NCBI GenBank assembly: GCA_961205875.1
Contig: OY540813.1
Coordinates: 32,707,001 to 32,771,000 of the forward strand
Origin: Sialis fuliginosa
Taxonomy: Eukaryota; Arthropoda; Insecta; Megaloptera; Sialidae
Direction of reading: 5' to 3'
Length of the DNA: 64,000 bases
A program made the translations under genes and the position numbers. Below are positions 1 to 11,916 of the stretch, piece after piece. The notes below the pieces were generated by a model that did not search any database, was not told where the DNA came from, and saw only the letters and a program-made list of their open reading frames with translations. How positions within the stretch are numbered: the stretch's first letter is position 1; each line of letters begins with the position of its first letter.

Positions 1-674
1 TTTAAATTTATGTTTAAATTTATGTTTAAATTTATGTTTAAATTTATGTTCAAATTTATGTTCAAATTTATGTTCAAATTTATGTTTAAATTTATGTTTA
101 AATTTATGTTTAAATTTATGTTTAAATTTATGTTTGAATTTATGTTTAAATTTATGTTTAAATTTATGTTTTAATTTATGTTTAAATTTATGTTTAAATT
201 TATGTTTAAATTAAACCTAAATTTGAACATAAATTAAAACATTAATTTAAACATAAATTCAAACATAAACTTAAATTTAAACATAAACTTAAACATAAAC
301 CTAAACATAAATTTAAACATAAATTTATACATAAACTTAAACATAAATTTAAACATAAATTTAAACATAAATTTAAACATAAATTGAAACATAAATTAAA
401 ACATAAACTTAAACATAAATTTAAACATAAACTGAAACATAAATTAATACATAAACTTAAACATAAACTTAAACATAAACATAAACATAAACATAAACAT
501 AAACATAAACATAAACATAAACATAAACATAAACATAAACATAAACATAAACATAAACATAAACATAAACATAAACATAAACATAAACATAAACATAAAC
601 ATAAACATAAACATAAACATAAACATAAACATAAACATAAACATAAACATAAACATAAACATAAACATAAACAT
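1..674. repeat. Inter-island inverted array, unit 0 (partial, left edge)
   Basis: Forward TTTAAATTTATG dodecamers run from 1 to about 210. The switch element (TTAAACCTAAATTTGAACAT...) lies at 211-232, reverse-complement dodecamers at 233 to about 470, and pure (CATAAA)n from about 471 to 674. The segment around the switch is nearly the same as 2000 bp further on, so units 0 and 1 are recent duplicates. No gene is present. Confidence 0.9.
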
Positions 675-940
675 TATTTTTAATTGTAAAAAAGAATTGA
701 GTCGAAAATCATCATTTGACTCAAATTACATCAAATAATGTCAAATCTAGTCATTTAAACACTAAATTTTCGATAAGTATCCAAACTGATCGAATTGATT
801 TAAAATAATTTGATCCGATTGTTATTGGTACGAATCGAGACGTTTATTATCAAAATACACCGATTTAATACAAATCGAGTCGATTTGCAGACGTTGTTAT
901 ATGTTTATTTAGGTGTATGATTTAGTTTATGTTTAATGCT
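675..940 (+). repeat. Satellite island 1 (266 bp)
   Basis: This non-repetitive block between (CATAAA)n and (TTTATG)n serves as the reference copy, and island positions below count from its first base. It contains the dyad TTGAGTC...GACTCAA (697-703 and 718-724) and the perfect 17-bp palindrome CAAATCGAGTCGATTTG (871-887). It has no ORF of note and I do not recognise it as a known element. Island copies 2 and 5 appear identical to it. Confidence 0.92.
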
Positions 941-2650
941 TATGTTTATGTTTATGTTTATGTTTATGTTTATGTTTATGTTTATGTTTATGTTTATGTT
1001 TATGTTTATGTTTATGTTTATGTTTATGTTTATGTTTATGTTTATGTTTATGTTTATGTTTATGTTTATGTTTATGTTTATGTTTATGTTTATGTTTATG
1101 TTTATGTTTATGTTTATGTTTAAGTTTATGTTTAAGTTTATGTTTAAATTTATGTTTCAATTTATGTTTAAGTTTATGTTTAAATTTAAGTTTAAATTTA
1201 AGTTTAAATTTTAGTTTAAATTTATGTTTAAATTTATGTTTAAATTTATGTTTAAATTTATGTTTAAATTTATGTTTAAATTTATGTTTAAATTTTTGTT
1301 TAAATTTATGTTTAAATTTATGTTTAAATTTATGTTTAAATTTATGTTTATGTTTATGTTTATGTTTATGTTTATGTTTATGTTTATGTTTCTGTTTATG
1401 TTTATGTTTATGTTTATGTTTATGTTTATGTTTAAATTTAAGTTTATGTTTAAATATATGTTTAAATTTATGTTTAATTTTATGTTTAAATTTATGTTTA
1501 AATTTATGTTTAAATTTATGTTTAATTTTATGTTTAAATTTATGTTTAAATTTATGTTTAAATTTATGTTTCAATTTATGTTTAAATTTATGTTTCAATT
1601 TATGTTTAAGTTTATGTTTAAATTTATTTTTAAATTTATATTTAAATTTATGTTTAAATTTATGTTTAAATTTATGTTTAAATTTATGTTTAAATTTATG
1701 TTTAAATTTATGTTTAAATTTATGTTTAAATTTATGTTTAAATTTATGTTTAAATTTATATTTAAATTTATGTTTAAATTTATGTTTAAATTTATGTTTA
1801 AATTTATGTTTAAATTTATGTTTAAATTTATGTTTAAATTTATGTTTAAATTTATGTTTAAATTTATGTTTAAATTTATGTTTAAATTTATGTTTAAATT
1901 TATGTTTAAATTTATGTTTAAATTTATGTTTAAATTTATGTTTAAATTTATGTTTAAATTTATGTTTAAATTTATGTTTAAATTTATGTTTAAATTTATG
2001 TTTAAATTTATGTTTAAATTTATGTTTAAATTTATGTTTAAATTTATGTTCAAATTTATGTTCAAATTTATGTTCAAATTTATGTTTAAATTTATGTTTA
2101 AATTTATGTTTAAATTTATGTTTAAATTTATGTTTGAATTTATGTTTAAATTTATGTTTAAATTTATGTTTAAATTTATGTTTAAATTTATGTTTAAATT
2201 TATGTTTAAATTAAACCTAAATTTGAACATAAATTAAAACATTAATTTAAACATAAATTCAAACATAAACTTAAATTTAAACATAAACTTAAACATAAAC
2301 CTAAACATAAATTTAAACATAAATTTATACATAAACTTAAACATAAATTTAAACATAAATTTAAACATAAATTTAAACATAAATTGAAACATAAATTAAA
2401 ACATAAACTTAAACATAAATTTAAACATAAACTGAAACATAAATTAATACATAAACTTAAACATAAACTTAAACATAAACATAAACATAAACATAAACAT
2501 AAACATAAACATAAACATAAACATAAACATAAACATAAACATAAACATAAACATAAACATAAACATAAACATAAACATAAACATAAACATAAACATAAAC
2601 ATAAACATAAACATAAACATAAACATAAACATAAACATAAACATAAACAT
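941..2650. repeat. Inter-island inverted array, unit 1
   Basis: Hexamers TTTATG run 941 to about 1120, followed by mixed forward repeats with TTTAAG variants. A second, interstitial hexamer block with one TTTCTG lies at about 1341-1431. Forward dodecamers run to about 2210, the switch is at 2211-2232, reverse dodecamers run to about 2470, and (CATAAA)n runs to 2650. Confidence 0.9.
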
Positions 2651-2916
2651 TATTTTTAATTGTAAAAAAGAATTGAGTCGAAAATCATCATTTGACTCAA
2701 ATTACATCAAATAATGTCAAATCTAGTCATTTAAACACTAAATTTTCGATAAGTATCCAAACTGATCGAATTGATTTAAAATAATTTGATCCGATTGTTA
2801 TTGGTACGAATCGAGACGTTTATTATCAAAATACACCGATTTAATACAAATCGAGTCGATTTGCAGACGTTGTTATATGTTTATTTAGGTGTATGATTTA
2901 GTTTATGTTTAATGCT
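2651..2916 (+). repeat. Satellite island 2 (266 bp)
   Basis: No difference from island 1 was seen. It follows island 1 by 1,976 bp. Confidence 0.92.
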
Positions 2917-5814
2917 TATGTTTATGTTTATGTTTATGTTTATGTTTATGTTTATGTTTATGTTTATGTTTATGTTTATGTTTATGTTTATGTTTATGTT
3001 TATGTTTATGTTTATGTTTATGTTTATGTTTATGTTTATGTTTATGTTTATGTTTATGTTTATGTTTATGTTTAAATTTAAGTTTAAATTTAAGTTTAAA
3101 TTTTAGTTTAAATTTATGTTTAAATTTATGTTTAAATTTATGTTTAAATTTATGTTTAAATTTATGTTTAAATTTATGTTTAAATTTTTGTTTAAATTTA
3201 TGTTTAAATTTATGTTTAAATTTATGTTTAAATTTATGTTTATGTTTATGTTTATGTTTATGTTTATGTTTATGTTTATGTTTCTGTTTATGTTTATGTT
3301 TATGTTTATGTTTATGTTTATGTTTAAATTTAAGTTTATGTTTAAATTTATGTTTAAATTTATGTTTAATTTTATGTTTAAATTTATGTTTAAATTTATG
3401 TTTAAATTTATGTTTAATTTTATGTTTAAATTTATGTTTAAATTTATGTTTAAATTTATGTTTCAATTTATGTTTAAATTTATGTTTCAATTTATGTTTA
3501 AGTTTATGTTTAAATTTATTTTTAAATTTATATTTAAATTTATGTTTAAATTTATGTTTAAATTTATGTTTAAATTTTAGTTTAAATTTATGTTTAAATT
3601 TATGTTTAAATTTATGTTTAAATTTATGTTTAAATTTATGTTTAAATTTATGTTTAAATTTTTGTTTAAATTTATGTTTAAATTTATGTTTAAATTTATG
3701 TTTAAATTTATGTTTATGTTTATGTTTATGTTTATGTTTATGTTTATGTTTATGTTTCTGTTTATGTTTATGTTTATGTTTATGTTTATGTTTATGTTTA
3801 AATTTAAGTTTATGTTTAAATTTATGTTTAAATTTATGTTTAATTTTATGTTTAAATTTATGTTTAAATTTATGTTTAAATTTATGTTTAATTTTATGTT
3901 TAAATTTATGTTTAAATTTATGTTTAAATTTATGTTTCAATTTATGTTTAAATTTATGTTTCAATTTATGTTTAAGTTTATGTTTAAATTTATTTTTAAA
4001 TTTATATTTAAATTTATGTTTAAATTTATGTTTAAATTTATGTTTAAATTTATGTTTAAATTTATGTTTAAATTTATGTTTAAATTTATGTTTAAATTTA
4101 TGTTTAAATTTATGTTAAAATTTATGTTCAAATTTATGTTTAAATTTATGTTTAAATTTATGTTTAAATTTATGTTTAAATTTATGTTTAAATTTATGTT
4201 GAAATTTATGTTTAAATTTATGTTTAAATTTATGTTTAAATTTATATTTTAATTTATGTTTCAATTTATATTTAAATTTATGTTTAAATTTATGTTTAAA
4301 TTTATATTTTAATTTATGTTTCAATTTATATTTAAATTTATGTTTAAATTTATGTTTAAATTTATGTTTAAATTTATGTTTAAATTTTTGTTAAAATTTA
4401 TGTTCAAATTTATGTTTAAATTTATGTTTAAATTTATGTTTAAATTTATGTTTAAATTTATGTTTAAATTTATGTTTAAATTTATGTTGAAATTTATGTT
4501 TAAATTTATGTTTAAATTTATGTTTAAATTTATATTAAAATTTATGTTCAAATTTATGTTTAAATTTATGTTTAAATTTATGTTTAAATTTATGTTTAAA
4601 TTTATGTTTAAATTTATGTTTAAATTTATGTTTAAATTTATAATTTAATTTATGTTTCAATTTATATTAAAATTTATGTTTAAATTTATGTTTAAATTTA
4701 TGTTTAAATTTATGTTTAAATTTATGTTTAAATTTATGTTTAACTTTATGTTTAAATTTATGTTTAAATTTATGTTAAAATTTATGTTCAAATTTATGTT
4801 TAAATTTATGTTTAAATTTATGTTTAAATTTATGTTTAAATTTATGTTTAAGTTTATGTTTAAGTTTATGTTTAAATTTAAGTTTATGTTTGAATTTATG
4901 TTTAAATTAATGTTTTAATTTATGTTCAAATTTAGGTTTAATTTAAACATAAATTTAAACATAAATTTAAACATAAATTTAAACATAAATTTAAACATAA
5001 ATTTAAACATAAATTTAAACATAAATTCAAACATAAATTTAAACATAAATTTAAACATAAATTTAAACATAAATTTAAACATAAATTTGAACATAAATTT
5101 GAACATAAATTTGAACATAAATTTAAACATAAATTTAAACATAAATTTAAACATAAATTTAAACATAAATTTAAACATAAATTTAAACATAAATTTAAAC
5201 ATAAATTTAAACATAAATTTAAACATAAATTTAAACATAAATTTAAACATAAATTTAAACATAAATTTAAATATAAATTGAAACATAAATTAAAATATAA
5301 ATTTAAACATAAATTTAAACATAAATTTAAACATAAATTTCAACATAAATTTAAACATAAATTTAAACATAAATTTAAACATAAATTTAAACATAAATTT
5401 AAACATAAATTTAAACATAAATTTGAACATAAATTTTAACAAAAATTTAAACATAAATTTAAACATAAATTTAAACATAAATTTAAACATAAATTTAAAT
5501 ATAAATTGAAACATAAATTAAAATATAAATTTAAACATAAATTTAAACATAAATTTAAACATAAATTTCAACATAAATTTAAACATAAATTTAAACATAA
5601 ATTTAAACATAAATTTAAACATAAATTTAAACATAAATTTAAACATAAATTTGAACATAAATTTTAACATAAATTTAAACATAAATTTAAACATAAATTT
5701 AAACATAAATTTAAACATAAATTTAAACATAAATTTAAACATAAATTTAAACATAAATTTAAACATAAACATAAACATAAACATAAACATAAACATAAAC
5801 ATAAACATAAACAT
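2917..5814. repeat. Inter-island inverted array, unit 2 (inverted core)
   Basis: Hexamers run 2917 to about 3070 and forward dodecamers to about 4850. Two interstitial hexamer blocks (about 3236-3325 and 3710-3800) lie in a tandem 474-bp duplication. The switch at 4920-4941 is the reverse complement of the usual one, and its flanks are reversed too, so the core has been inverted. Reverse dodecamers continue to about 5765, with a very short (CATAAA)n arm to 5814. Confidence 0.9.
3107..4054 (+). repeat. Tandem duplication, 474-bp period
   Basis: The block 3107-3580 is repeated at 3581-4054. Both copies have the same series of variants: a TTTTAG start, one TTTTTG, an interstitial hexamer block with TTTCTG, then TTTCAA and TTTATTTTTAAA variants. 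The corresponding block in units 1, 3 and 5 is single. Confidence 0.85.
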
Positions 5815-6080
5815 TATTTTTAATTGTAAAAAAGAAATGAGTCGAAAATCATCATTTGACTCAAATTACATCAAATAATGTCAAATCTAGTCATTTAAAC
5901 ACTAAATTTTCGATAAGTATCCAAACTGATCGAATTGATTTAAAATAATTTGATCCGATTGTTATTGGTACGAATCGAGACGTTTATTATCAAAATACAC
6001 CGATTTAATACAAATCGAGTCGATTTGCAGACGTTGTTATATGTTTATTTAGGTGTATGATTTAGTTTATGTTTAATGCT
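5815..6080 (+). repeat. Satellite island 3 (266 bp)
   Basis: It differs from island 1 only by A instead of T at island position 23 (genomic 5837), which breaks the first base of the TTGAGTC dyad arm. Confidence 0.92.
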
Positions 6081-7896
6081 TATGTTTATGTTTATGTTTA
6101 TGTTTATGTTTATGTTTATGTTTATGTTTATGTTTATGTTTATGTTTATGTTTATGTTTATGTTTATGTTTATGTTTATGTTTATGTTTATGTTTATGTT
6201 TATGTTTATGTTTATGTTTATGTTTATGTTTATGTTTATGTTTATGTTTATGTTTATGTTTATGTTTATGTTTATGTTTAAGTTTATGTTTAAGTTTATG
6301 TTTAAATTTATGTTTCAATTTATGTTTAAGTTTATGTTTAAATTTAAGTTTAAATTTAAGTTTAAATTTTAGTTTAAATTTATGTTTAAATTTATGTTTA
6401 AATTTATGTTTAAATTTATGTTTAAATTTATGTTTAAATTTATGTTTAAATTTTTGTTTAAATTTATGTTTAAATTTATGTTTAAATTTATGTTTAAATT
6501 TATGTTTATGTTTATGTTTATGTTTATGTTTATGTTTATGTTTATGTTTCTGTTTATGTTTATGTTTATGTTTATGTTTATGTTTATGTTTAAATTTAAG
6601 TTTATGTTTAAATTTATGTTTAAATTTATGTTTAATTTTATGTTTAAATTTATGTTTAAATTTATGTTTAAATTTATGTTTAATTTTATGTTTAAATTTA
6701 TGTTTAAATTTATGTTTAAATTTATGTTTCAATTTATGTTTAAATTTATGTTTCAATTTATGTTTAAGTTTATGTTTAAATTTATTTTTAAATTTATATT
6801 TAAATTTATGTTTAAATTTATGTTTAAATTTATGTTTAAATTTATGTTTAAATTTATGTTTAAATTTATGTTTAAATTTATGTTTAAATTTATGTTTAAA
6901 TTTATGTTTAAATTTATGTTTAAAATTATGTTTAAGTTTATATTTAAATTTATGTTTAAATTTATGTTTGCTTATATTTAAATTTATGTTCAAATTTAAG
7001 TTTATGTTTAAATTTATATTTAAATTTATGTTTAAATTTATGTTTAAATTTATGTTTAAGTTTATGTTTAAATTTATGTTTAAATTTATGTTTAAGCTTA
7101 TGTTTAAATTTATGTTTAAATTTATGTTTTAATTTATGTATCAATTTATATTTAAATTTATGTTTAAATTTATGTTTAAATTTATGTTTAAATTTATGTT
7201 TAAATTTATGTTTAAATTTATGTTTAAATTTATGTTTGAATTTATGTTTAAATTTATGTTTAAATTTATGTTTAAATTTATGTTTAAATTTATGTTTAAA
7301 TTTATGTTTAAATTTATGTTTAAATTTATGTTTAAATTTATGTTTAAATTTATGTTTAAATTTATGTTTAAATTTATGTTTAAATTTATGTTTAAATTTA
7401 TGTTTAAATTTATGTTTAAATTTATGTTTAAATTAAACCTAAATTTGAACATAAATTAAAACATTAATTTAAACATAAATTCAAACATAAACTTAAATTT
7501 AAACATAAACTTAAACATAAACTTAAACATAAATTTAAACATAAATTTAAACATAAACTTAAACATAAATTGAAACATAAATTTAAACATAAATTTAAAC
7601 ATAAATTGAAACATAAATTAAAACATAAACTTAAACATAAATTTAAACATAAACTGAAACATAAATTAATACATAAACTTAAACATAAACATAAACTTAA
7701 ACATAAACATAAACATAAACATAAACATAAACATAAACATAAACATAAACATAAACATAAACATAAACATAAACATAAACATAAACATAAACATAAACAT
7801 AAACATAAACATAAACATAAACATAAACATAAACATAAACATAAACATAAACATAAACATAAACATAAACATAAACATAAACATAAACATAAACAT
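6081..7896. repeat. Inter-island inverted array, unit 3
   Basis: Hexamers run 6081 to about 6278, with an interstitial hexamer block at about 6500-6590. Forward dodecamers run to 7432, the switch is at 7433-7454, reverse dodecamers run to about 7680, and (CATAAA)n runs to 7896. AAGCTT at 7094-7099 followed by ATGTATCAA at 7136-7144 gives an uninterrupted version of the site where the retrotransposon sits in unit 5. Confidence 0.9.
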
Positions 7897-8162
7897 TATT
7901 TTTAATTGTAAAAAAGAATTGAGTCGAAAATCATCATTTGACTCAAATTACATCAAATAATGTCAAATCTAGTCATTTAAACACTAAATTTTCGATAAGT
8001 ATCCAAACTGATCGAATTGATTTAAAATAATTTGATCCGATTGTTATTGGTACGAATCGAGACGTTTATTATCAAAATACACCGATTTAATACAAATCGA
8101 GTCGATTTGCAGATGTTGTTATATGTTTATTTAGGTGTATGATTTAGTTTATGTTTAATGCT
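7897..8162 (+). repeat. Satellite island 4 (266 bp)
   Basis: It carries T instead of C at island position 218, the state shared by islands 6 to 21. Otherwise it matches island 1. Confidence 0.92.
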
Positions 8163-11100
8163 TATGTTTATGTTTATGTTTATATTTATGTTTATGTTTA
8201 TGTTTATGTTTATGTTTATGTTTATGTTTATGTTTATGTTTATGTTTATGTTTATGTTTATGTTTATGTTTATGTTTATGTTTATGTTTATGTTTATGTT
8301 TATGTTTATGTTTAAATTTAAGTTTATGTTTAAATTTATGTTTAAATTTGTTTAATTTTATGTTTAAATTTATGTTTAAATTTATGTTCAAATTTATGTT
8401 TAATTTTATGTTTAAATTTATGTTTAAATTTATGTTTAAATTTATGTTTCAATTTATGTTTAAATTTATGTTTCAATTTATGTTTAAGTTTATGTTTAAA
8501 TTTATTTTTAAATTTATGTTTAAATTTATGTTTAAATTTATGTTTAAATTTATGTTTAAATTTATGTTTAAATTTATGTTTAAATTTATGTTTAAATTTA
8601 TGTTTAAATTTATGTTTAAATTTATGTTTAAAATTATGTTTAAGTTTATGTTTAAATTTATGTTTAAATTTATGTTTGCTTATATTTAAATTTATGTTTA
8701 AATTGCAGTTTATGTTTAAATTTATATTTAAATTTATGTTTAAATTTATGTTTAAATTTATGTTTAAGTTTATATTTAAATTTATGTTTAAATTTATGTT
8801 TAAATTTATGTTTAAATTTATGTTTAAATTTATGTTTAAATTTATGTTTAAATTTATGTTTAAATTTATGTTTAAATTTATGTTTAAATTTATGTTTTAA
8901 TTTATGTATCAATTTATATTTAAATTTATGTTTAAATTTATGTTTAAATTTATGTTTAAATTTATGTTTAAATTTATGTTTGAATTTATGTTTAAATTTA
9001 TGTTTAAATTTATGTTTAAATTTATGTTTAAATTTATGTTTAAATTTATGTTTAAATTTATGTTTAAATTTATGTTTAAATTTATGTTTAAATTTATGTT
9101 TAAATTTATGTTTAAATTTATGTTTAAATTTATGTTTAAATTTATGTTTAAATTTATGTTAAAATTTATGTTCAAATTTATGTTTAAATTTATGTTTAAA
9201 TTTATGTTTAAATTTATGTTTAAATTTATGTTTAAATTTATGTTTAAATTTATGTTTAAATTTATGTTTAAATTTATATTTTAATTTATGTTTCAATTTA
9301 TATTAAAATTTATGTTTAAATTTATGTTTAAATTTATGTTTAAATTTATGTTTAAATTTATGTTTAAATTTATGTTTAAATTTATGTTTAAATTTATGTT
9401 TAAATTTATGTTAAAATTTATGTTCAAATTTATGTTTAAATTTATGTTTAAATTTATGTTTAAATTTATGTTTAAATTTATGTTTAAATTTATGTTTAAA
9501 TTTATGTTGAAATTTATGTTTAAATTTATGTTTAAATTTATGTTTAAATTTATATTTTAATTTATGTTTCAATTTATATTTAAATTTATGTTTAAATTTA
9601 TGTTTAAATTTATGTTTAAATTTATGTTTAAATTTTTGTTAAAATTTATGTTCAAATTTATGTTTAAATTTATGTTTAAATTTATGTTTAAATTTATGTT
9701 TAAATTTATGTTTAAATTTATGTTTAAATTTATGTTGAAATTTATGTTTAAATTTATGTTTAAATTTATGTTTAAATTTATATTTTAATTTATGTTTCAA
9801 TTTATATTTAAATTTATGTTTAAATTTATGTTTAAATTTATGTTTAAATTTATGTTTAAATTTATGTTTAAATTTATGTTTAAATTTATGTTTAAATTTA
9901 TATGTTAATTTATGTATCAATTTATATTTAAATTTATGTTTAAATTTATGTTTAAATTTATGTTTAAATTTATGTTTAAATTTATGTTTGAATTTATGTT
10001 TAAATTTATGTTTAAATTTATGTTTAAATTTATGTTTAAATTTATGTTTAAATTTATGTTTAAATTTATGTTTAAATTTATGTTTAAATTTATGTTTAAA
10101 TTTATGTTTAAATTTATGTTTAAATTTATGTTTAAATTTATGTTAAAATTTATGTTCAAATTTATGTTTAAATTTATGTTTAAATTTATGTTTAAATTTA
10201 TGTTTAAATTTATGTTTAAATTTATGTTTAAATTTATGTTTAAATTTATGTTTAAATTTATATTTTAATTTATGTTTCAATTTATATTAAAATTTATGTT
10301 TAAATTTATGTTTAAATTTATGTTTAAATTTATGTTTAAATTTATGTTTAAATTTATGTTTAAATTTATGTTTAAATTTATGTTTAAATTTATGTTAAAA
10401 TTTATGTTCAAATTTATGTTTAAATTTATGTTTAAATTTATGTTTAAATTTATGTTTAAATTTATGTTTAAATTTATGTTTAAATTTATGTTGAAATTTA
10501 TGTTTAAATTTATGTTTAAATTTATGTTTAAATTTATATTTTAATTTATGTTTCAATTTATATTTAAATTTATGTTTAAATTTATGTTTAAATTTATGTT
10601 TAAATTTATGTTTAAATTTTTGTTAAAATTTATGTTCAAATTTATGTTTAAATTTATGTTTAAATTTATGTTTAAATTTATGTTTAAATTTATGTTTAAA
10701 TTTATGTTTAAATTTATGTTGAAATTTATGTTTAAATTTATGTTTAAATTTATGTTTAAATTTATATTTTAATTTATGTTTCAATTTATATTTAAATTTA
10801 TGTTTAAATTTATGTTTAAATTTATGTTTAAATTTATGTTTAAATTTATGTTTAAATTTATGTTTAAATTTATGTTTAAATTTATGTTTAAATTTATGTT
10901 TAAATTTATGTTTAAATTTATGTTTAAATTTATGTTTAAATTTATGTTTAAATTTATGTTTAAATTTATGTTCAAATTTATGTTCAAATTTATGTTCAAA
11001 TTTATGTTTAAATTTATGTTTAAATTTATGTTTAAATTTATGTTTAAATTTATGTTTGAATTTATGTTTAAATTTATGTTTAAATTTATGTTTAAATTTA

Positions 11101-11650
11101 TGTTTAAATTTATGTTTAAATTTATGTTTAAATTAAACCTAAATTTGAACATAAATTAAAACATTAATTTAAACATAAATTCAAACATAAACTTAAATTT
11201 AAACATAAACTTAAACATAAACTTAAACATAAATTTAAACATAAATTTAAACATAAACTTAAACATAAATTTAAACATAAATTTAAACATAAATTTAAAC
11301 ATAAATTAAAACATAAATTAAAACATAAACTTAAACATAAATTTAAACATAAACTGAAACATAAATTAATACATAAACTTAAACATAAACTTAAACATAA
11401 ACATAAACATAAACATAAACATAAACATAAACATAAACATAAACATAAACATAAACATAAACATAAACATAAACATAAACATAAACATAAACATAAACAT
11501 AAACATAAACATAAACATAAACATAAACATAAACATAAACATAAACATAAACATAAACATAAACATAAACATAAACATAAACATAAACATAAACATAAAC
11601 ATAAACATAAACATAAACATAAACATAAACATAAACATAAACATAAACAT
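8163..11650. repeat. Inter-island inverted array, unit 4
   Basis: Hexamers run 8163 to about 8312 with one TTTATA. Long forward dodecamers run to 11132, the switch is at 11133-11154, reverse dodecamers run to about 11390, and a long (CATAAA)n arm runs to 11650. Inside the forward array, a segment bounded by ATGTATCAA/TTTCAATTTATATT variants is tandemly duplicated. Confidence 0.9.
8896..10887 (+). repeat. Tandem duplication of about 984-1008 bp
   Basis: The variant order ATGTATCAA, TTAAAATTTATGTTCAAA, TTTCAATTTATATTAAAA, TTGAAA, TTTCAATTTATATTT, TTTTTGTTAAAA, TTGAAA occurs from about 8896 and again from about 9904. The later markers are offset by exactly 984 bp (for example 9288 and 10272), and the first part is offset by 1,008 bp, two dodecamers more. 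Confidence 0.85.
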
Positions 11651-11916
11651 TATTTTTAATTGTAAAAAAGAATTGAGTCGAAAATCATCATTTGACTCAA
11701 ATTACATCAAATAATGTCAAATCTAGTCATTTAAACACTAAATTTTCGATAAGTATCCAAACTGATCGAATTGATTTAAAATAATTTGATCCGATTGTTA
11801 TTGGTACGAATCGAGACGTTTATTATCAAAATACACCGATTTAATACAAATCGAGTCGATTTGCAGACGTTGTTATATGTTTATTTAGGTGTATGATTTA
11901 GTTTATGTTTAATGCT
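11651..11916 (+). repeat. Satellite island 5 (266 bp)
   Basis: No difference from island 1 was seen. It is the last island with C at position 218. Confidence 0.92.

Noticed and set aside
211..232. Telomere repeat (CCTAA) within the switch core AAACCTAAATTT
   Set aside because: There is a single pentamer in an AT-rich context with no tandem TTAGG array anywhere in the window, so chance is the better explanation.
675..940. CENP-B box in the island
   Set aside because: TTCG at about 770 is not followed by the A and CGGG positions needed. A centromeric role is possible but this motif is absent.
675..940. Island as a solo transposable element with target duplications
   Set aside because: Its ends lack terminal inverted repeats or duplicated target distinct from the hexamer arms, and it has no coding capacity. 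An ancient origin from a mobile element cannot be excluded, but nothing in the sequence supports it.
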